A program made the position numbers and the translations under genes. Below, in pieces: positions 1-8,409 of a stretch of DNA of 64,000 nucleotides (positions are counted from its first letter, which is position 1; each line of letters begins with the position of its first letter). This DNA comes from Novosphingobium sp. ERN07 (GTDB taxonomy: Bacteria; Pseudomonadota; Alphaproteobacteria; Sphingomonadales; Sphingomonadaceae). The notes under the pieces are model-generated. The model saw nothing but the letters and a program-made list of their open reading frames with translations, made no database searches and was not told where the DNA came from. Location of the stretch: contig NZ_JABAID010000004.1 in assembly GCF_012641335.1 (NCBI RefSeq), positions 181,111-245,110 on the forward strand. Direction: 5' to 3'.

Positions 1-1014
1 CGATCGCCCGGCCGCGCGCAGCCGGTTCGGGCCATCATTGTCCACGACATGCTGGTGCCAGGGCAGCGCGCAGATGAAGGCCGCGCTCTCGGTCATGCCA
101 TAACCCTGAGTCAGGCGCACGTCCGGGAAGGCCGCCATGGTGCGCCGCAGCAGTGTTTCGGAGGCGGGTGACGCGCCGTAGAGGATGTTACACAGGCTCG
201 ACGTGTCGAAATTCCCGATCGCAGGGTGATCGACGATCGCCTGAAGCATGGCCGGAACCACCAGCGTGTCGGTGACCCCAAACCGCGCGACATGGTCGAG
301 CACAGCATCGGGACTGAAGGCGGGGAGCATGACATGGGTGCAGCCGCGCAGGACCAGACAGGTGGTGAGCAGCATGTCGGCAAGGTGGAACATCGGTGCC
401 ACGTGCAGCCCGACTGCGCCCTCGTTGAACACGCCCTCGGCCAGCATCGACAGGCCGGATGAGCACAGATTGGCATGGCTCAGCATCACGCCCTTGGGCC
501 GTCCGGTGGTGCCGCCGGTGTAGAAGATGCCCAGCAGGTCATCGCCGCCAGCCCCTGCGTTCTGCAAAGGCTCCGCCGCTGCAATCAGCGCGTCAAGGCC
601 AGGAAGGTCATCCGATTCCTCGGTCCCGCCCATCAGGAAGATATGCTGCAGACCGGGGCATTGCTCCCGCAATGTGGGAACCAGCGCGGCATGATGCTGG
701 TCGACCATCAGCGCCACACAGCCAGCATCATTGAGAGAATAGGCTATCTCGGCGGGGCTCCAGCGGAAGTTGACGGGCACGATCACGCCGCCTGCCCAAG
801 CCGTCGCCAGATAGACCTCAAGGTAATGATCGCTGTTGAGTGCCAGCACCGCGATGCGCGCACCTTTGGCAAGGCTCCGGGATGCCAGGCAACCGGCCAG
901 CCCGGTGACCCTCTCATAGAGCTCCGCGAAAGTCTGACTGCGGGCACGGCAGATCGTCGCCGTCACGTCCGGATGGTGCTGGACGGCTCTTTCGAGACCT
1001 TGTGTGAATTGCAT
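1..1014 (-). CDS. Acyl-CoA synthetase (AMP-forming), 3' end cut by the window edge
   Basis: An open frame of 338 codons with no stop runs off the left edge, so the C-terminal part is missing. The ATG at 1014 has a clear AGGAGG Shine-Dalgarno six bases upstream. The product shows the adenylate-forming P-loop YTGGTTGRPKG and, further on, QGYGMTES, the usual A5-type motif of ANL ligases. These enzymes activate a carboxylic acid to its acyl-AMP and then its CoA thioester in the cytoplasm. The gene is upstream of, and on the same strand as, nothing else in view on its left; on its right lie an AMACR-type racemase and an enoyl-CoA hydratase on the same strand, so it probably feeds a beta-oxidation-like route. 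The acid it accepts cannot be told from the sequence. Confidence 0.88.
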   Translation of the reverse strand, partial: MQFTQGLERAVQHHPDVTATICRARSQTFAELYERVTGLAGCLASRSLAKGARIAVLALNSDHYLEVYLATAWAGGVIVPVNFRWSPAEIAYSLNDAGCVALMVDQHHAALVPTLREQCPGLQHIFLMGGTEESDDLPGLDALIAAAEPLQNAGAGGDDLLGIFYTGGTTGRPKGVMLSHANLCSSGLSMLAEGVFNEGAVGLHVAPMFHLADMLLTTCLVLRGCTHVMLPAFSPDAVLDHVARFGVTDTLVVPAMLQAIVDHPAIGNFDTSSLCNILYGASPASETLLRRTMAAFPDVRLTQGYGMTESAAFICALPWHQHVVDNDGPNRLRAAGRS

Positions 1015-1053
1015 GGGTTGCCTCCTTCCTGTCCGCCGGCCGTAAATGCACTA

Positions 1054-2154
1054 CTACAGTGCGCGAGGCGCTGCTGCCTGCTTGTCCGATGCCCAATCAG
1101 CTATCATTGCCTCCGCTGCCCGGTCCTCGGGGATTGTCGCCCGGGTTCGTGAAGACCGCGGCGCGGGCGCAGGATGAGCAAACCCGTCGCGATCGACGTA
1201 GGTGCCACGGGACTTCATATGGGGATGCTGTCCAGCCTCGCGGAAATCAAGGACGGGGGCGAAGCACGCGTCGATACCTTCGATCTGGTTTGCCCATTCA
1301 TCCCTGGACTTGGTGAGAAACTTAGCCGCGAACCATGCACAACGGTCCGGCCAATTTGTGGTGTCGTGTTGGTCCTTGACCCATTCGGCAGGTGCGCCAA
1401 CTGCTGCAAGCAAATGCGAATAGAATTGCGGCTCGATGGCTCCGACCGCGATTTCCTTACCATCCTTGCAAAGATAGCAACGATAAAATGGGGCCGCGCC
1501 ACCCAGCATGTTGGCCTCGCGATCAAGCGAGATTCGTCCGGAAGGCACCAGCCCTGCAAACATACTCATGATCGATGCGACACCATCGACTATCGCGGCA
1601 TCCACCACCTGTCCAAGACCAGACCGCTCGCGCTCCCACAAGGCAGCCATGATGCCGAAAGCAAGGAACACGGATCCACCGCCAAAATCGCCGATCAGAT
1701 TGAGGGGCACTGTCGCCGGTTCGCCCGGCTTCCCAACCGCAGCCAGCGCGCCCGTCAGCGCGAGATAGTTGATGTCATGGCCTGCCATACGCGCCAACGG
1801 CCCATCCTGACCCCAGCCGGTCATCCGCGCATAAATCAACCGCTTGTTCAGCGAACAGGCGTCGTTGGGACCAAGACCAAGCCGTTCCATCACACCGGGT
1901 CGGCTCCCCTCAATGGACACGTCCGCCTGAGCGATCAACTCGAGACTCTTAGCCCGTCCAGCTTCCGACCGGATATCTAGGGTCAGGATTGCCCGCCCGC
2001 GATCTGCAACGGGATTGGGCTGATCGTTACCGTTAGGCCGATCAATACGCAGGACATCGGCTCCCAAATCTGCCAACAACATTGCACAGTGCGGACCTGG
2101 TCCGATGCTCGCAAATTCAACGACCCTCAGTCCAGCAAGGCGTCCGCTCGTCAT
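1054..2154 (-). CDS. CaiB/BaiF family protein, alpha-methylacyl-CoA racemase type
   Basis: This 366-residue class III CoA-transferase-family protein begins at an ATG with AGGAAGG upstream. It opens with LAGLRVVEFASIGPGPHCAMLL-like sequence and LADLGADVLRID, typical of the family. The GHD in GHDINYLALTGAL and the D in GDFGGG match the His/Asp pair used by alpha-methylacyl-CoA racemases for proton exchange at C2, rather than the Asp nucleophile environment of CoA-transferases. Racemases of this type prepare 2-methyl-branched acyl-CoAs for beta-oxidation. Its neighbours, an acyl-CoA ligase downstream and an enoyl-CoA hydratase upstream on the same strand, fit such a role. A CoA-transferase function is the main alternative. 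Confidence 0.85.
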   Translation of the reverse strand: MTSGRLAGLRVVEFASIGPGPHCAMLLADLGADVLRIDRPNGNDQPNPVADRGRAILTLDIRSEAGRAKSLELIAQADVSIEGSRPGVMERLGLGPNDACSLNKRLIYARMTGWGQDGPLARMAGHDINYLALTGALAAVGKPGEPATVPLNLIGDFGGGSVFLAFGIMAALWERERSGLGQVVDAAIVDGVASIMSMFAGLVPSGRISLDREANMLGGAAPFYRCYLCKDGKEIAVGAIEPQFYSHLLAAVGAPAEWVKDQHDTTNWPDRCAWFAAKFLTKSRDEWANQIEGIDACFAPVLDFREAGQHPHMKSRGTYVDRDGFAHPAPAPRSSRTRATIPEDRAAEAMIADWASDKQAAAPRAL

Positions 2155-2285
2155 GGCATGGCCCTTCCTGGCGAAGTCGCCGGCGCAATCGGGTTGAACT
2201 GATCAATCAGGACTTGATGATGAACCATCTTGCTAAGTCCAATACCTTCGGGGGTGGCCAAGGTAGTTTGAAATTGCGCATCCGC

Positions 2286-3077
2286 TTAATCGCGATAGAC
2301 GGGCAGGCGCTTCTCTGCATAAGCCAGCAATGCCTCTCGGTGATTATGCGAAGCGAGAAGTCCTTGCTGCTCGGCAGCTTCGGCCAGGAGCAAGTCGGGG
2401 TCGGATGCTCCCGCGGTTGCTGCATTTGCCAGACGCTTTGCGGCTTTGACCGCGTCCGGGCTGGACGATGCAATTTCTTGCGCAAGTTCGCGGGCGGCCG
2501 TCAACGGGTCTGCCGCCAATCGGGTCGCCAAGCCAAGCTCCAACGCTTCCTCGCCCGAAACTATTTTCCCTGAGAACAGCAAGTCGCGCATCACATCCGT
2601 GCGGACGAGCTGACGTAGCAACACTGTGCCCGCCATGTCGGGGATCAGTCCCCATGCGATTTCCCGGATCGACAACCTGGCATCCGGCGCGACGATGCGG
2701 ATATCCGCGCCCAAGGCCAGTTGCATTCCGCCGCCAAGCGCGTGCCCCTGGATCGCCGCGATGACCGGCACGGGTAATTCGCGCCATTGCATAGCGACAT
2801 GCTGAAAAAGGTTTGCATCGCCATGGGTGCGCGCCGCCAGGTTTGACAGGATTTTTGTTCCGCCTTGGGCCAGCGCATCAAGGTCAATTCCAACTGAAAA
2901 GCTGCGTCCGTTCCCGCTCAGGACCACTGCCCTCAAACCCTCTTTTGCCGCGAGCGTGTGACCGGCTTTGACGATCAGGTCGAAAGTCTCGAAGTCAAGT
3001 GCGTTGAGTTTCTCGGGGCGGTTGAGCCGAACTTCGGCGACCCCATCAAGAACAACCAGTTCAACCCGATCCGCCAA
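2286..3077 (-). CDS. Enoyl-CoA hydratase/isomerase family protein
   Basis: A crotonase-fold protein: RLNRPEKLNALDF near the N-terminus, the oxyanion-hole segment GNGRSFSVGIDLDAL, and IQGHALGGGMQLALGADIRI. Family members hydrate or isomerise enoyl-CoA thioesters. The frame extends to a TTG at 3170, but I prefer the TTG at 3077: it has GGGAG seven bases upstream and gives 263 residues, the usual family length, whereas 3170 has no clear ribosome site. That leaves about 160 bases before the divergent reductase gene at 3240 for two promoters. The segment aligned with the first catalytic Glu reads AWGLIPDMAG, without the usual Glu, so the reaction (hydratase, isomerase or another) is open. Confidence 0.82.
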   Translation of the reverse strand: MADRVELVVLDGVAEVRLNRPEKLNALDFETFDLIVKAGHTLAAKEGLRAVVLSGNGRSFSVGIDLDALAQGGTKILSNLAARTHGDANLFQHVAMQWRELPVPVIAAIQGHALGGGMQLALGADIRIVAPDARLSIREIAWGLIPDMAGTVLLRQLVRTDVMRDLLFSGKIVSGEEALELGLATRLAADPLTAARELAQEIASSSPDAVKAAKRLANAATAGASDPDLLLAEAAEQQGLLASHNHREALLAYAEKRLPVYRD

Positions 3078-3239
3078 TGTTCCGCTCCCGATGTAGCTTT
3101 CAGGCTTCACGCCAGCGCCGGATGCCTGTGGTAGCGATTGATCGAAGCGCGTCGAGTTCTGGCCAACCAAAAGTATGGTGTGGCTCCATCCGATCCTACC
3201 CTAGTCGGGGTCACAGTTCTGATGGGAAGCCCTCGACGC

Positions 3240-4073
3240 ATGATCACCGACACATTCAATCCCGAGGTTCTGCGCAGCCAGGTGGCTTTCATTACGGGAG
3301 GCGGCAGCGGCATCAATCTGGCGATTGGCAAGGCGCTCGCCCGGTTGGGAGCCAACGTCGGCATTTGTGGGCGAACGGCCGAGCGGCTCGACGCGGGGCG
3401 GAAGGAACTTGAAGCGGCCGGTGCCAAGGTCTTCGCGGCGGTTGCCGACGTCCGCGATGACCTGGCCGTGCAAGCTGCCGTTGCGGCTTGTGGCGAGGCG
3501 CTGGGGCCGATCAGCTTCGCGGTGTGCGGGGCCGCCGGCAACTTTGTCGCGCCGGCCGAAGCCATTTCGCCCAAGGGCTTCCGCACCGTGGTCGAGATCG
3601 ACCTGCTCGGCGCATTCCACGCCGCACACGCCTGTTTCGAGCAGCTGCGGCAGACACGAGGGAGCCTGCTGTTTGTCTCGGGCGGGCAGTCCTATGTGCC
3701 CTTCGCCTATCAGGCCCATGTCGGCGCGGCCAAGGCCGGGATCGACAACCTCATGGCAAACCTCGCGCTTGAATGGGGGCGTTACGGGATCAGGGCGAAC
3801 AGCATCGTGCCCGGACCGATCGAAGGCACCGAGGGCATGAACCGGTTGGGTGGGGACAACGCCGAAGCCATCTGGAAGGCGATGACGCCGCTTGGCCGGA
3901 TGGGGACAATGGAAGATGTTGCCAATGTCGCGGCGTTCCTGGCCACGCCCCTCGCGTATTACATTTCAGGCGCGCGCATTGCCGTTGATGGCGGGCAGAA
4001 CCTGACCGGTTCACACGTTTTCAACCGGGCAATTGGCGATGCGCTGGATGCAGCGAAGGGGGAAACGGCATGA
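3240..4073 (+). CDS. SDR family oxidoreductase, 2,4-dienoyl-CoA reductase (DECR2)-like
   Basis: A 277-residue short-chain dehydrogenase/reductase with the nucleotide-binding TGGGSGI close to the N-terminus. The usual YxxxK catalytic pair is absent: the region reads AHVGAAKAGID, then EWGRYGIRANSIVPGPIEGTEGMNRLGG. This arrangement, including PGPI-GTEG, is what I recall from peroxisomal 2,4-dienoyl-CoA reductases, which lack the canonical Tyr. Those enzymes remove the second double bond of dienoyl-CoA intermediates with NADPH. I chose ATG 3240 because it places the Rossmann motif about 20 residues in; the frame itself is open from 3138. It overlaps the next gene by ATGA, so the two are translationally coupled. 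Confidence 0.85.
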   Translation: MITDTFNPEVLRSQVAFITGGGSGINLAIGKALARLGANVGICGRTAERLDAGRKELEAAGAKVFAAVADVRDDLAVQAAVAACGEALGPISFAVCGAAGNFVAPAEAISPKGFRTVVEIDLLGAFHAAHACFEQLRQTRGSLLFVSGGQSYVPFAYQAHVGAAKAGIDNLMANLALEWGRYGIRANSIVPGPIEGTEGMNRLGGDNAEAIWKAMTPLGRMGTMEDVANVAAFLATPLAYYISGARIAVDGGQNLTGSHVFNRAIGDALDAAKGETA

Positions 4074-4501
4074 ACTTCGTAAAGATAACCACCGTCCTGC
4101 TCTCGTTGATTGCCTTGCTGACCGGAGCGATGGACGTGATCGTGGGAGTGGCCGGGCAAGCCAACATCGGTGTCGGCACAGCGGCAGTGGCTCCGTTCGA
4201 TCCAGTGCTCGACAGCCAGGTCCGCTTCCTTGGCGCGGTCTGGCTTGGGCTCGGCGTGATCCAGCTGGTCTGCCTTGGTGACTTGCGCCGCTACGGTCTC
4301 ATTCTCCAGCTTTGCTTCGCCTTCGTGGTGCTTGGCGGGATAGGACGGGCGCTGTCCCTGCTGCAGGCGGGTCATCCGTCGAGCGATATTGGCACCGCCT
4401 TCATCGCTGTCGCCTTGGCCATCGAACTCTTGCTGGTGCCACTTGCATGGCTGGCCTTCCGTCGCGGAACATTGGCCGCCGACGAGGGCTTCGTTCGATG
4501 A
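4070..4501 (+). CDS. DUF4345-type small membrane protein
   Basis: A 143-residue protein with four hydrophobic segments: one at the N-terminus, one around LGAVWLGLGVIQLVCL, one around FAFVVLGGIGRALSL and one at the C-terminus. The RFLGAVWLGLG sequence resembles the DUF4345 family, whose function is unknown. It starts inside the last codons of the reductase gene (ATGA overlap) and is followed by the M24 gene, so it is probably an inner-membrane passenger of this short operon. No catalytic residue or binding motif can be named. Confidence 0.72.
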   Translation: MNFVKITTVLLSLIALLTGAMDVIVGVAGQANIGVGTAAVAPFDPVLDSQVRFLGAVWLGLGVIQLVCLGDLRRYGLILQLCFAFVVLGGIGRALSLLQAGHPSSDIGTAFIAVALAIELLLVPLAWLAFRRGTLAADEGFVR

Positions 4502-4631
4502 CCAAATGGCAAGCAACCAACGGCAACAAAGAACGGAATGTTCGTCAACGCCATCAACGCCCGATCCAGAGGGAAATCGCTCTTTACCGCGCCAAAAACA
4601 AATGCGGAACATTGACTCAAAGGAAAAGGTC

Positions 4632-5882
4632 GTGAGCCGAGTTTTCAAAGACGCCCGCAAGGCAGCCTATTTCAATCCTGAGGGAGCCGATAAGCCGCTT
4701 CGCAGCCCCGTGCCTCTCGACACGCTCAGGGCTGCCCGCGCCTATCGCAAGCGGCGCTTGGTAGACCAGGTTATCAAGCATGATTGTGCGGCCATCCTGC
4801 TCTTCGATCCGGTCAACATTCGATATGCGCTGGATGTGTCGAACATGCAGTTGTGGGCGACGCACAACCCGTTCCACTATGCATTGGTCTTCGCTGATGG
4901 CCACGCGATTGATTTCGAGTATCCCGGTGCCGAGCATCTCGTGAACGGACTCGAGACAGTCGATGAGATCCGCAGCGCCAATCCGTTCTTCTATATGTAT
5001 TCCGGTCCCTATCTTGAGGAACGGGCGGGGCAATGGGCTGCGGAAATCGCCTCGGCAGTGCGCGAGCGTGGTGGTGGCAACCTCAGGCTTGGCACCGACA
5101 AGCTCGAACTTCCGGGCGCCGATGCGCTGCGGCGGCAAGGGCTGACGTTGGTCGAAGGCCAGCAGATGACCGAGCAGGCCAGGCTGATCAAGAGCCTAGA
5201 TGAAATCGAACTGATGCGCTGGACGATTCGAGTGTGCGAAGCAGGAATGGCGCGGATGTATGAGCACTCGCTCCCCGGCAAGACCGAGCAGGAAATCTGG
5301 GCGGAACTTCATTACGAGAATATCCGATCAGGTGGCGAATGGCTGGAAACGCGACTCCTGACTATCGGAGAGCGCACCAATCCTTGGTTTCAGGAATGTT
5401 CCGACCATGTCGGCAAGTTGGGGGATATGCTTGCTTTCGACACCGATATGATAGGACCCTATGGTTATTGCGCGGATCTTTCGCGATCCTGGACCATCGG
5501 CCACACACGGATGACCGATGAACAGAGCACGTTGTACAGCACCGCACTCGAACAATTGCTCCACAACACCAACTTGATCCATCCAGGCATGGAGTTCCGG
5601 GAGTATATGGAAAAGACTTGGCGAATTCCCGAACGCTTCATGGCCAACCGCTACTCCTGCGCATTGCACGGTGTCGGCATGGCTGATGAATATCCCGGCG
5701 TACCCTATGCTACCGACCCAGCCGACCTGTTGCCTGGCCGGTTTGAAGACGGCATGGTCTTTTGCGTTGAGAGCCTGATCGGCGAGCAGGGAGGACGTGA
5801 ATGCGTCAAACTGGAAACCCAGGTTCTCGTGACACCCAACGGCACAGAACGGCTCGACAGTTTTCCATGGGAAACACGGTGA
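4632..5882 (+). CDS. M24-family metallohydrolase-like protein with a DddP-like metal site
   Basis: A 416-residue pita-bread-fold (M24) protein. The frame is open from 4389, but the N-terminal residues there look random; GTG 4632 is preceded by AAGGAAAAGG and starts just before recognisable sequence. Candidate metal ligands are D270, D272, D282, H346, E380 and E395, with D352 six residues after the His. Ordinary M24 peptidases have two Asp ligands eleven residues apart. Here they are 12 and 10 apart (FDTDM then ADLSR), with His 64 residues further on, as I recall for the DMSP lyase DddP (D295, D297, D307, H371, D377, E406, E421). It could therefore be a DddP-like lyase, or a related M24 enzyme with another substrate. 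It follows the DUF4345 gene on the same strand. Confidence 0.82.
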   Translation: MSRVFKDARKAAYFNPEGADKPLRSPVPLDTLRAARAYRKRRLVDQVIKHDCAAILLFDPVNIRYALDVSNMQLWATHNPFHYALVFADGHAIDFEYPGAEHLVNGLETVDEIRSANPFFYMYSGPYLEERAGQWAAEIASAVRERGGGNLRLGTDKLELPGADALRRQGLTLVEGQQMTEQARLIKSLDEIELMRWTIRVCEAGMARMYEHSLPGKTEQEIWAELHYENIRSGGEWLETRLLTIGERTNPWFQECSDHVGKLGDMLAFDTDMIGPYGYCADLSRSWTIGHTRMTDEQSTLYSTALEQLLHNTNLIHPGMEFREYMEKTWRIPERFMANRYSCALHGVGMADEYPGVPYATDPADLLPGRFEDGMVFCVESLIGEQGGRECVKLETQVLVTPNGTERLDSFPWETR

Positions 5883-5920
5883 GCGGTCAGACTGCTCAGC
5901 TTTGCCCTGATTGCAGCCAA

Positions 5921-5931
5921 TAGTATACCAA
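5921..5931. promoter_or_regulatory. GntR-type operator, distal site of pair 1
   Basis: TAGTATACCAA centred on the GTATAC at 5923-5928. It is nearly the reverse complement of the site at 5994-6005. It lies about 90 bases before the aminotransferase start. The core and flanks match the T-G-GTATAC-C-A type bound by FadR-subfamily GntR regulators; the assignment is by pattern only. Confidence 0.6.
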
Positions 5932-5993
5932 CATGGGCACGGGATGGTGTGTTTGGTGATTTACATCGCGATAATTCGCAACTAGCAACTATT

Positions 5994-6005
5994 TTGGTAT
6001 ACTAG
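5994..6005. promoter_or_regulatory. GntR-type operator, proximal site of pair 1
   Basis: TTGGTATACTAG centred on GTATAC at 5997-6002, only 14 bases before the aminotransferase start codon. Its centre is 74 bp from that of the distal site, about seven helical turns. A regulator bound here would block initiation, so repression is likely. Confidence 0.62.
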
Positions 6006-6019
6006 GACCAAGGGCAGCC

Positions 6020-7357
6020 ATGGCAAACACCAACGCAGACTGGACGCATCGGGCAGCAAGAATATTGACTGGGCCACAGAGCAACCTCGCGCCCGCATTG
6101 CCGATCGCTCCCATTTTCGCACAGCGCGCGGCTGGCCACCGCATCTTCGATGTGGAGGGTCGAGATTATATCGACCTCGCCCTGACCATGGGGCCGCTGA
6201 TATTCGGTCACGGACACCCCCAGTGGATCTCAGCCGTCGAGGCGCAGCTGCGAACGCTGCCCTCGCCCCTGCCCGGCCAGTTCTACTCCCCGCTCGAAGT
6301 TGAACTCGGCGAGCGGATGACCAGCGCGATCCCCTGCGCAGAACTGGTAAAGTATGGCCTGTCCGGTTCCGAAGTTGTCCAACTCGTGTTTCGTCTGGCC
6401 CGGGCCTTCACCAGCCGTCCCTATGTGCTCCGTTTCGACGGTCACTATCACGGCTGGATGGACAGTGTTCTCGGTGGATCAATCAACCCCGACCCAGACG
6501 CACCGCCACACCCAATCGATCTTCCGGGAACTGCGGGCGGCTTCAATACGTCTACCGAAGGTCGATCACCGGTGGCACTCCTCGACCAATACAAGATCAA
6601 ATGGAACGATGCTGATGCTCTGGAAGCGGTACTGGAGCGATACGGCGACCAGATCGCTCTGGTACATATGGAACCGATCATGTGCAACTTCGGTGGTTGC
6701 CCGCCCCGCCCGGGCTATCTCGAAGCGGTTCGCAAGCTGTGCGACCGCTTCGGTGTTCTGCTGTGCTTCGACGAAGTGATTACCGGTTTCAGGGTCGATC
6801 TGGGCGGAGCGCAGAAAGTGTTCGGGGTCACTCCCGATCTGGCCACCTACGGCAAGGCGATTGCGGCCGGCCTGCCCTTCGCCGCCGTGGCCGGCCGCGC
6901 CGATGTCATGGAATTGCTCAGCGATCGCCGGGTCGTGGGAGCTGGCACGTTCAACTGCTTCCCGCTGGGCATGGCCGCCGCAATCGCAACCTTCGACCTG
7001 CTGGCCGAAGACGACGGAGCATGGTACCGCAATGTCGACCGCATCCAGGCCCGCTTCAGGGAGGGGCTGCGCGAAATGGCTGCCGCGCACGGCCACGACG
7101 ACCTGTTCCTGCAAGGACCGCGCGGCCAGATCTACGTCGATTTCCTAAAGGCGGATGTTGCCTATTCCCCGACCGAACTGGAAGCCGCCGATGCAGCCCG
7201 ACGCGCCGCCTTCCGCGTGATCTGCATGGAGGAAGGCCTGTCGATCGGCGCCGGCAGCCGGATCTACATTTCCGGGACAATGGCAGAGGATGACATCCGC
7301 GAAGCCCTTGCCCGCCTCGACAGGGTATTCGCACGCCTGCCCCGGCCGGCCGGCTGA
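6020..7357 (+). CDS. Class III aminotransferase, glutamate-1-semialdehyde-aminomutase-like
   Basis: A 445-residue PLP enzyme of fold type I. The conserved Asp that holds the pyridine nitrogen is in FDEVITGFRV, and the Schiff-base Lys in TYGKAIAAGLPFAAVAGR. The FDGHYHGW stretch and the overall pattern resemble glutamate-1-semialdehyde 2,1-aminomutases and related amino-acid aminotransferases. ATG 6020 has AGGG upstream. The gene stands alone on its strand, behind two GTATAC operators shared in type with the AAHS transporter and the second TonB receptor, so it probably acts in a regulated catabolic route rather than haem synthesis. The substrate is unknown. Confidence 0.85.
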   Translation: MANTNADWTHRAARILTGPQSNLAPALPIAPIFAQRAAGHRIFDVEGRDYIDLALTMGPLIFGHGHPQWISAVEAQLRTLPSPLPGQFYSPLEVELGERMTSAIPCAELVKYGLSGSEVVQLVFRLARAFTSRPYVLRFDGHYHGWMDSVLGGSINPDPDAPPHPIDLPGTAGGFNTSTEGRSPVALLDQYKIKWNDADALEAVLERYGDQIALVHMEPIMCNFGGCPPRPGYLEAVRKLCDRFGVLLCFDEVITGFRVDLGGAQKVFGVTPDLATYGKAIAAGLPFAAVAGRADVMELLSDRRVVGAGTFNCFPLGMAAAIATFDLLAEDDGAWYRNVDRIQARFREGLREMAAAHGHDDLFLQGPRGQIYVDFLKADVAYSPTELEAADAARRAAFRVICMEEGLSIGAGSRIYISGTMAEDDIREALARLDRVFARLPRPAG

Positions 7358-7392
7358 CTTTCCGGTTCCGAGCAGAGCGCAGCCCTGCGGCA

Positions 7393-8409
7393 TCAACCGG
7401 CGATGGGGTGGATGTCGGTTTCCAGCTCGATGTCCGACGCCGGTCGGGCCGTGCACAGCAAGACAGTTCCGGGATCAGTGGGCGCAGTCACGCCGGGCAG
7501 ATATTCGACCTTGCCTGCGACAAGCCTGGCCGCGCAGGCCCCACATGCCCTGTAGCGGCAACCGTTGGGGGCCGCATAGCCTGCCGCTTCGATCCATTCC
7601 AGCAGATTGCTGGCATCGCCCCAGGCCCCTTCAAGTGTCGCATTGACCTTTACCCCAAAGGAGCCGGCCGAAGCGCTTCCGGCCTGGAAGTGAGCCTTGC
7701 CGGCGGGAATGAATAGCTCGCTGGTCCATCTGGCGTCAGCGACCCCGTGCGCGCGCAGCTGGCCGCCAAGACGTTCGACAAAACCGGGAGAGCCGCACAG
7801 CATGATTCTGGCGCCCGCGCCGAAAAGGGGACTTGAAACGAGCCTGACTGCATCCAGCCTGGCCTGGCTAAAGGCAAGGCGCTCCTCGCTGCAGCGCGGC
7901 GCCTTCGCCAGAACATCGATCTGAAGGTTGGGCAAGAGGCGCAACGCCGATTGCAACTCACCTTCGAAGGCGAAGCCTGCCGGAGTATCCGTGCAGTGAA
8001 ACAGATGGATCGGACGCGTCGGCCGCAGCGCGATCGCGCTGCGCAGGATACTGAGGAACGGGGTTATCCCGACTCCCACACTGGCGAGAACAAGCGGGCT
8101 GGAATCGGCGGGATGGACCGCGAAACTGCCCATTGGCCCGTTTATCCTGAGAGCATCACCAACCTTGATCCGATCGACGAGCATAGCAGTGAAGCCCGCA
8201 TCGCGCGATGGATCGCGGCGGACGCTGATCCGGCAGGCCGTGTCTGCGACCCCGCTCGATAGCGAATAGACCCGCGAATCCCCGCCGCCCGGCATTCGGA
8301 CAATCACATGCTGGCCCGGCAGGAACGGCAACAGCGCGCCATCTTCGGGCTTCAACCAGAACGAGGTAATTTCCGCCGATTCCCGGATCACTTCTGTGAC
8401 GCGCCACAA
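7393..8409 (-). CDS. Flavin reductase with C-terminal plant-type 2Fe-2S domain
   Basis: A 338-residue electron-transfer protein. An FAD-binding barrel carries RVYSLSS, a nicotinamide-binding domain follows with GVGITPFLSIL and LCGSPGF, and the C-terminus is a ferredoxin domain with CRYRACGAC and a final LLC, giving the C-x4-C-x2-C...C cluster. This order is that of the GbcB/CntB-like reductases that feed Rieske oxygenases. It may therefore serve the oxygenase at 24033, which has no reductase beside it; that is inference. The frame starts at TTG 8409; GTG 8391, overlapping the MOSC stop codon by GTGA, is an equally good start. Confidence 0.88.
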   Translation of the reverse strand: MWRVTEVIRESAEITSFWLKPEDGALLPFLPGQHVIVRMPGGGDSRVYSLSSGVADTACRISVRRDPSRDAGFTAMLVDRIKVGDALRINGPMGSFAVHPADSSPLVLASVGVGITPFLSILRSAIALRPTRPIHLFHCTDTPAGFAFEGELQSALRLLPNLQIDVLAKAPRCSEERLAFSQARLDAVRLVSSPLFGAGARIMLCGSPGFVERLGGQLRAHGVADARWTSELFIPAGKAHFQAGSASAGSFGVKVNATLEGAWGDASNLLEWIEAAGYAAPNGCRYRACGACAARLVAGKVEYLPGVTAPTDPGTVLLCTARPASDIELETDIHPIAG

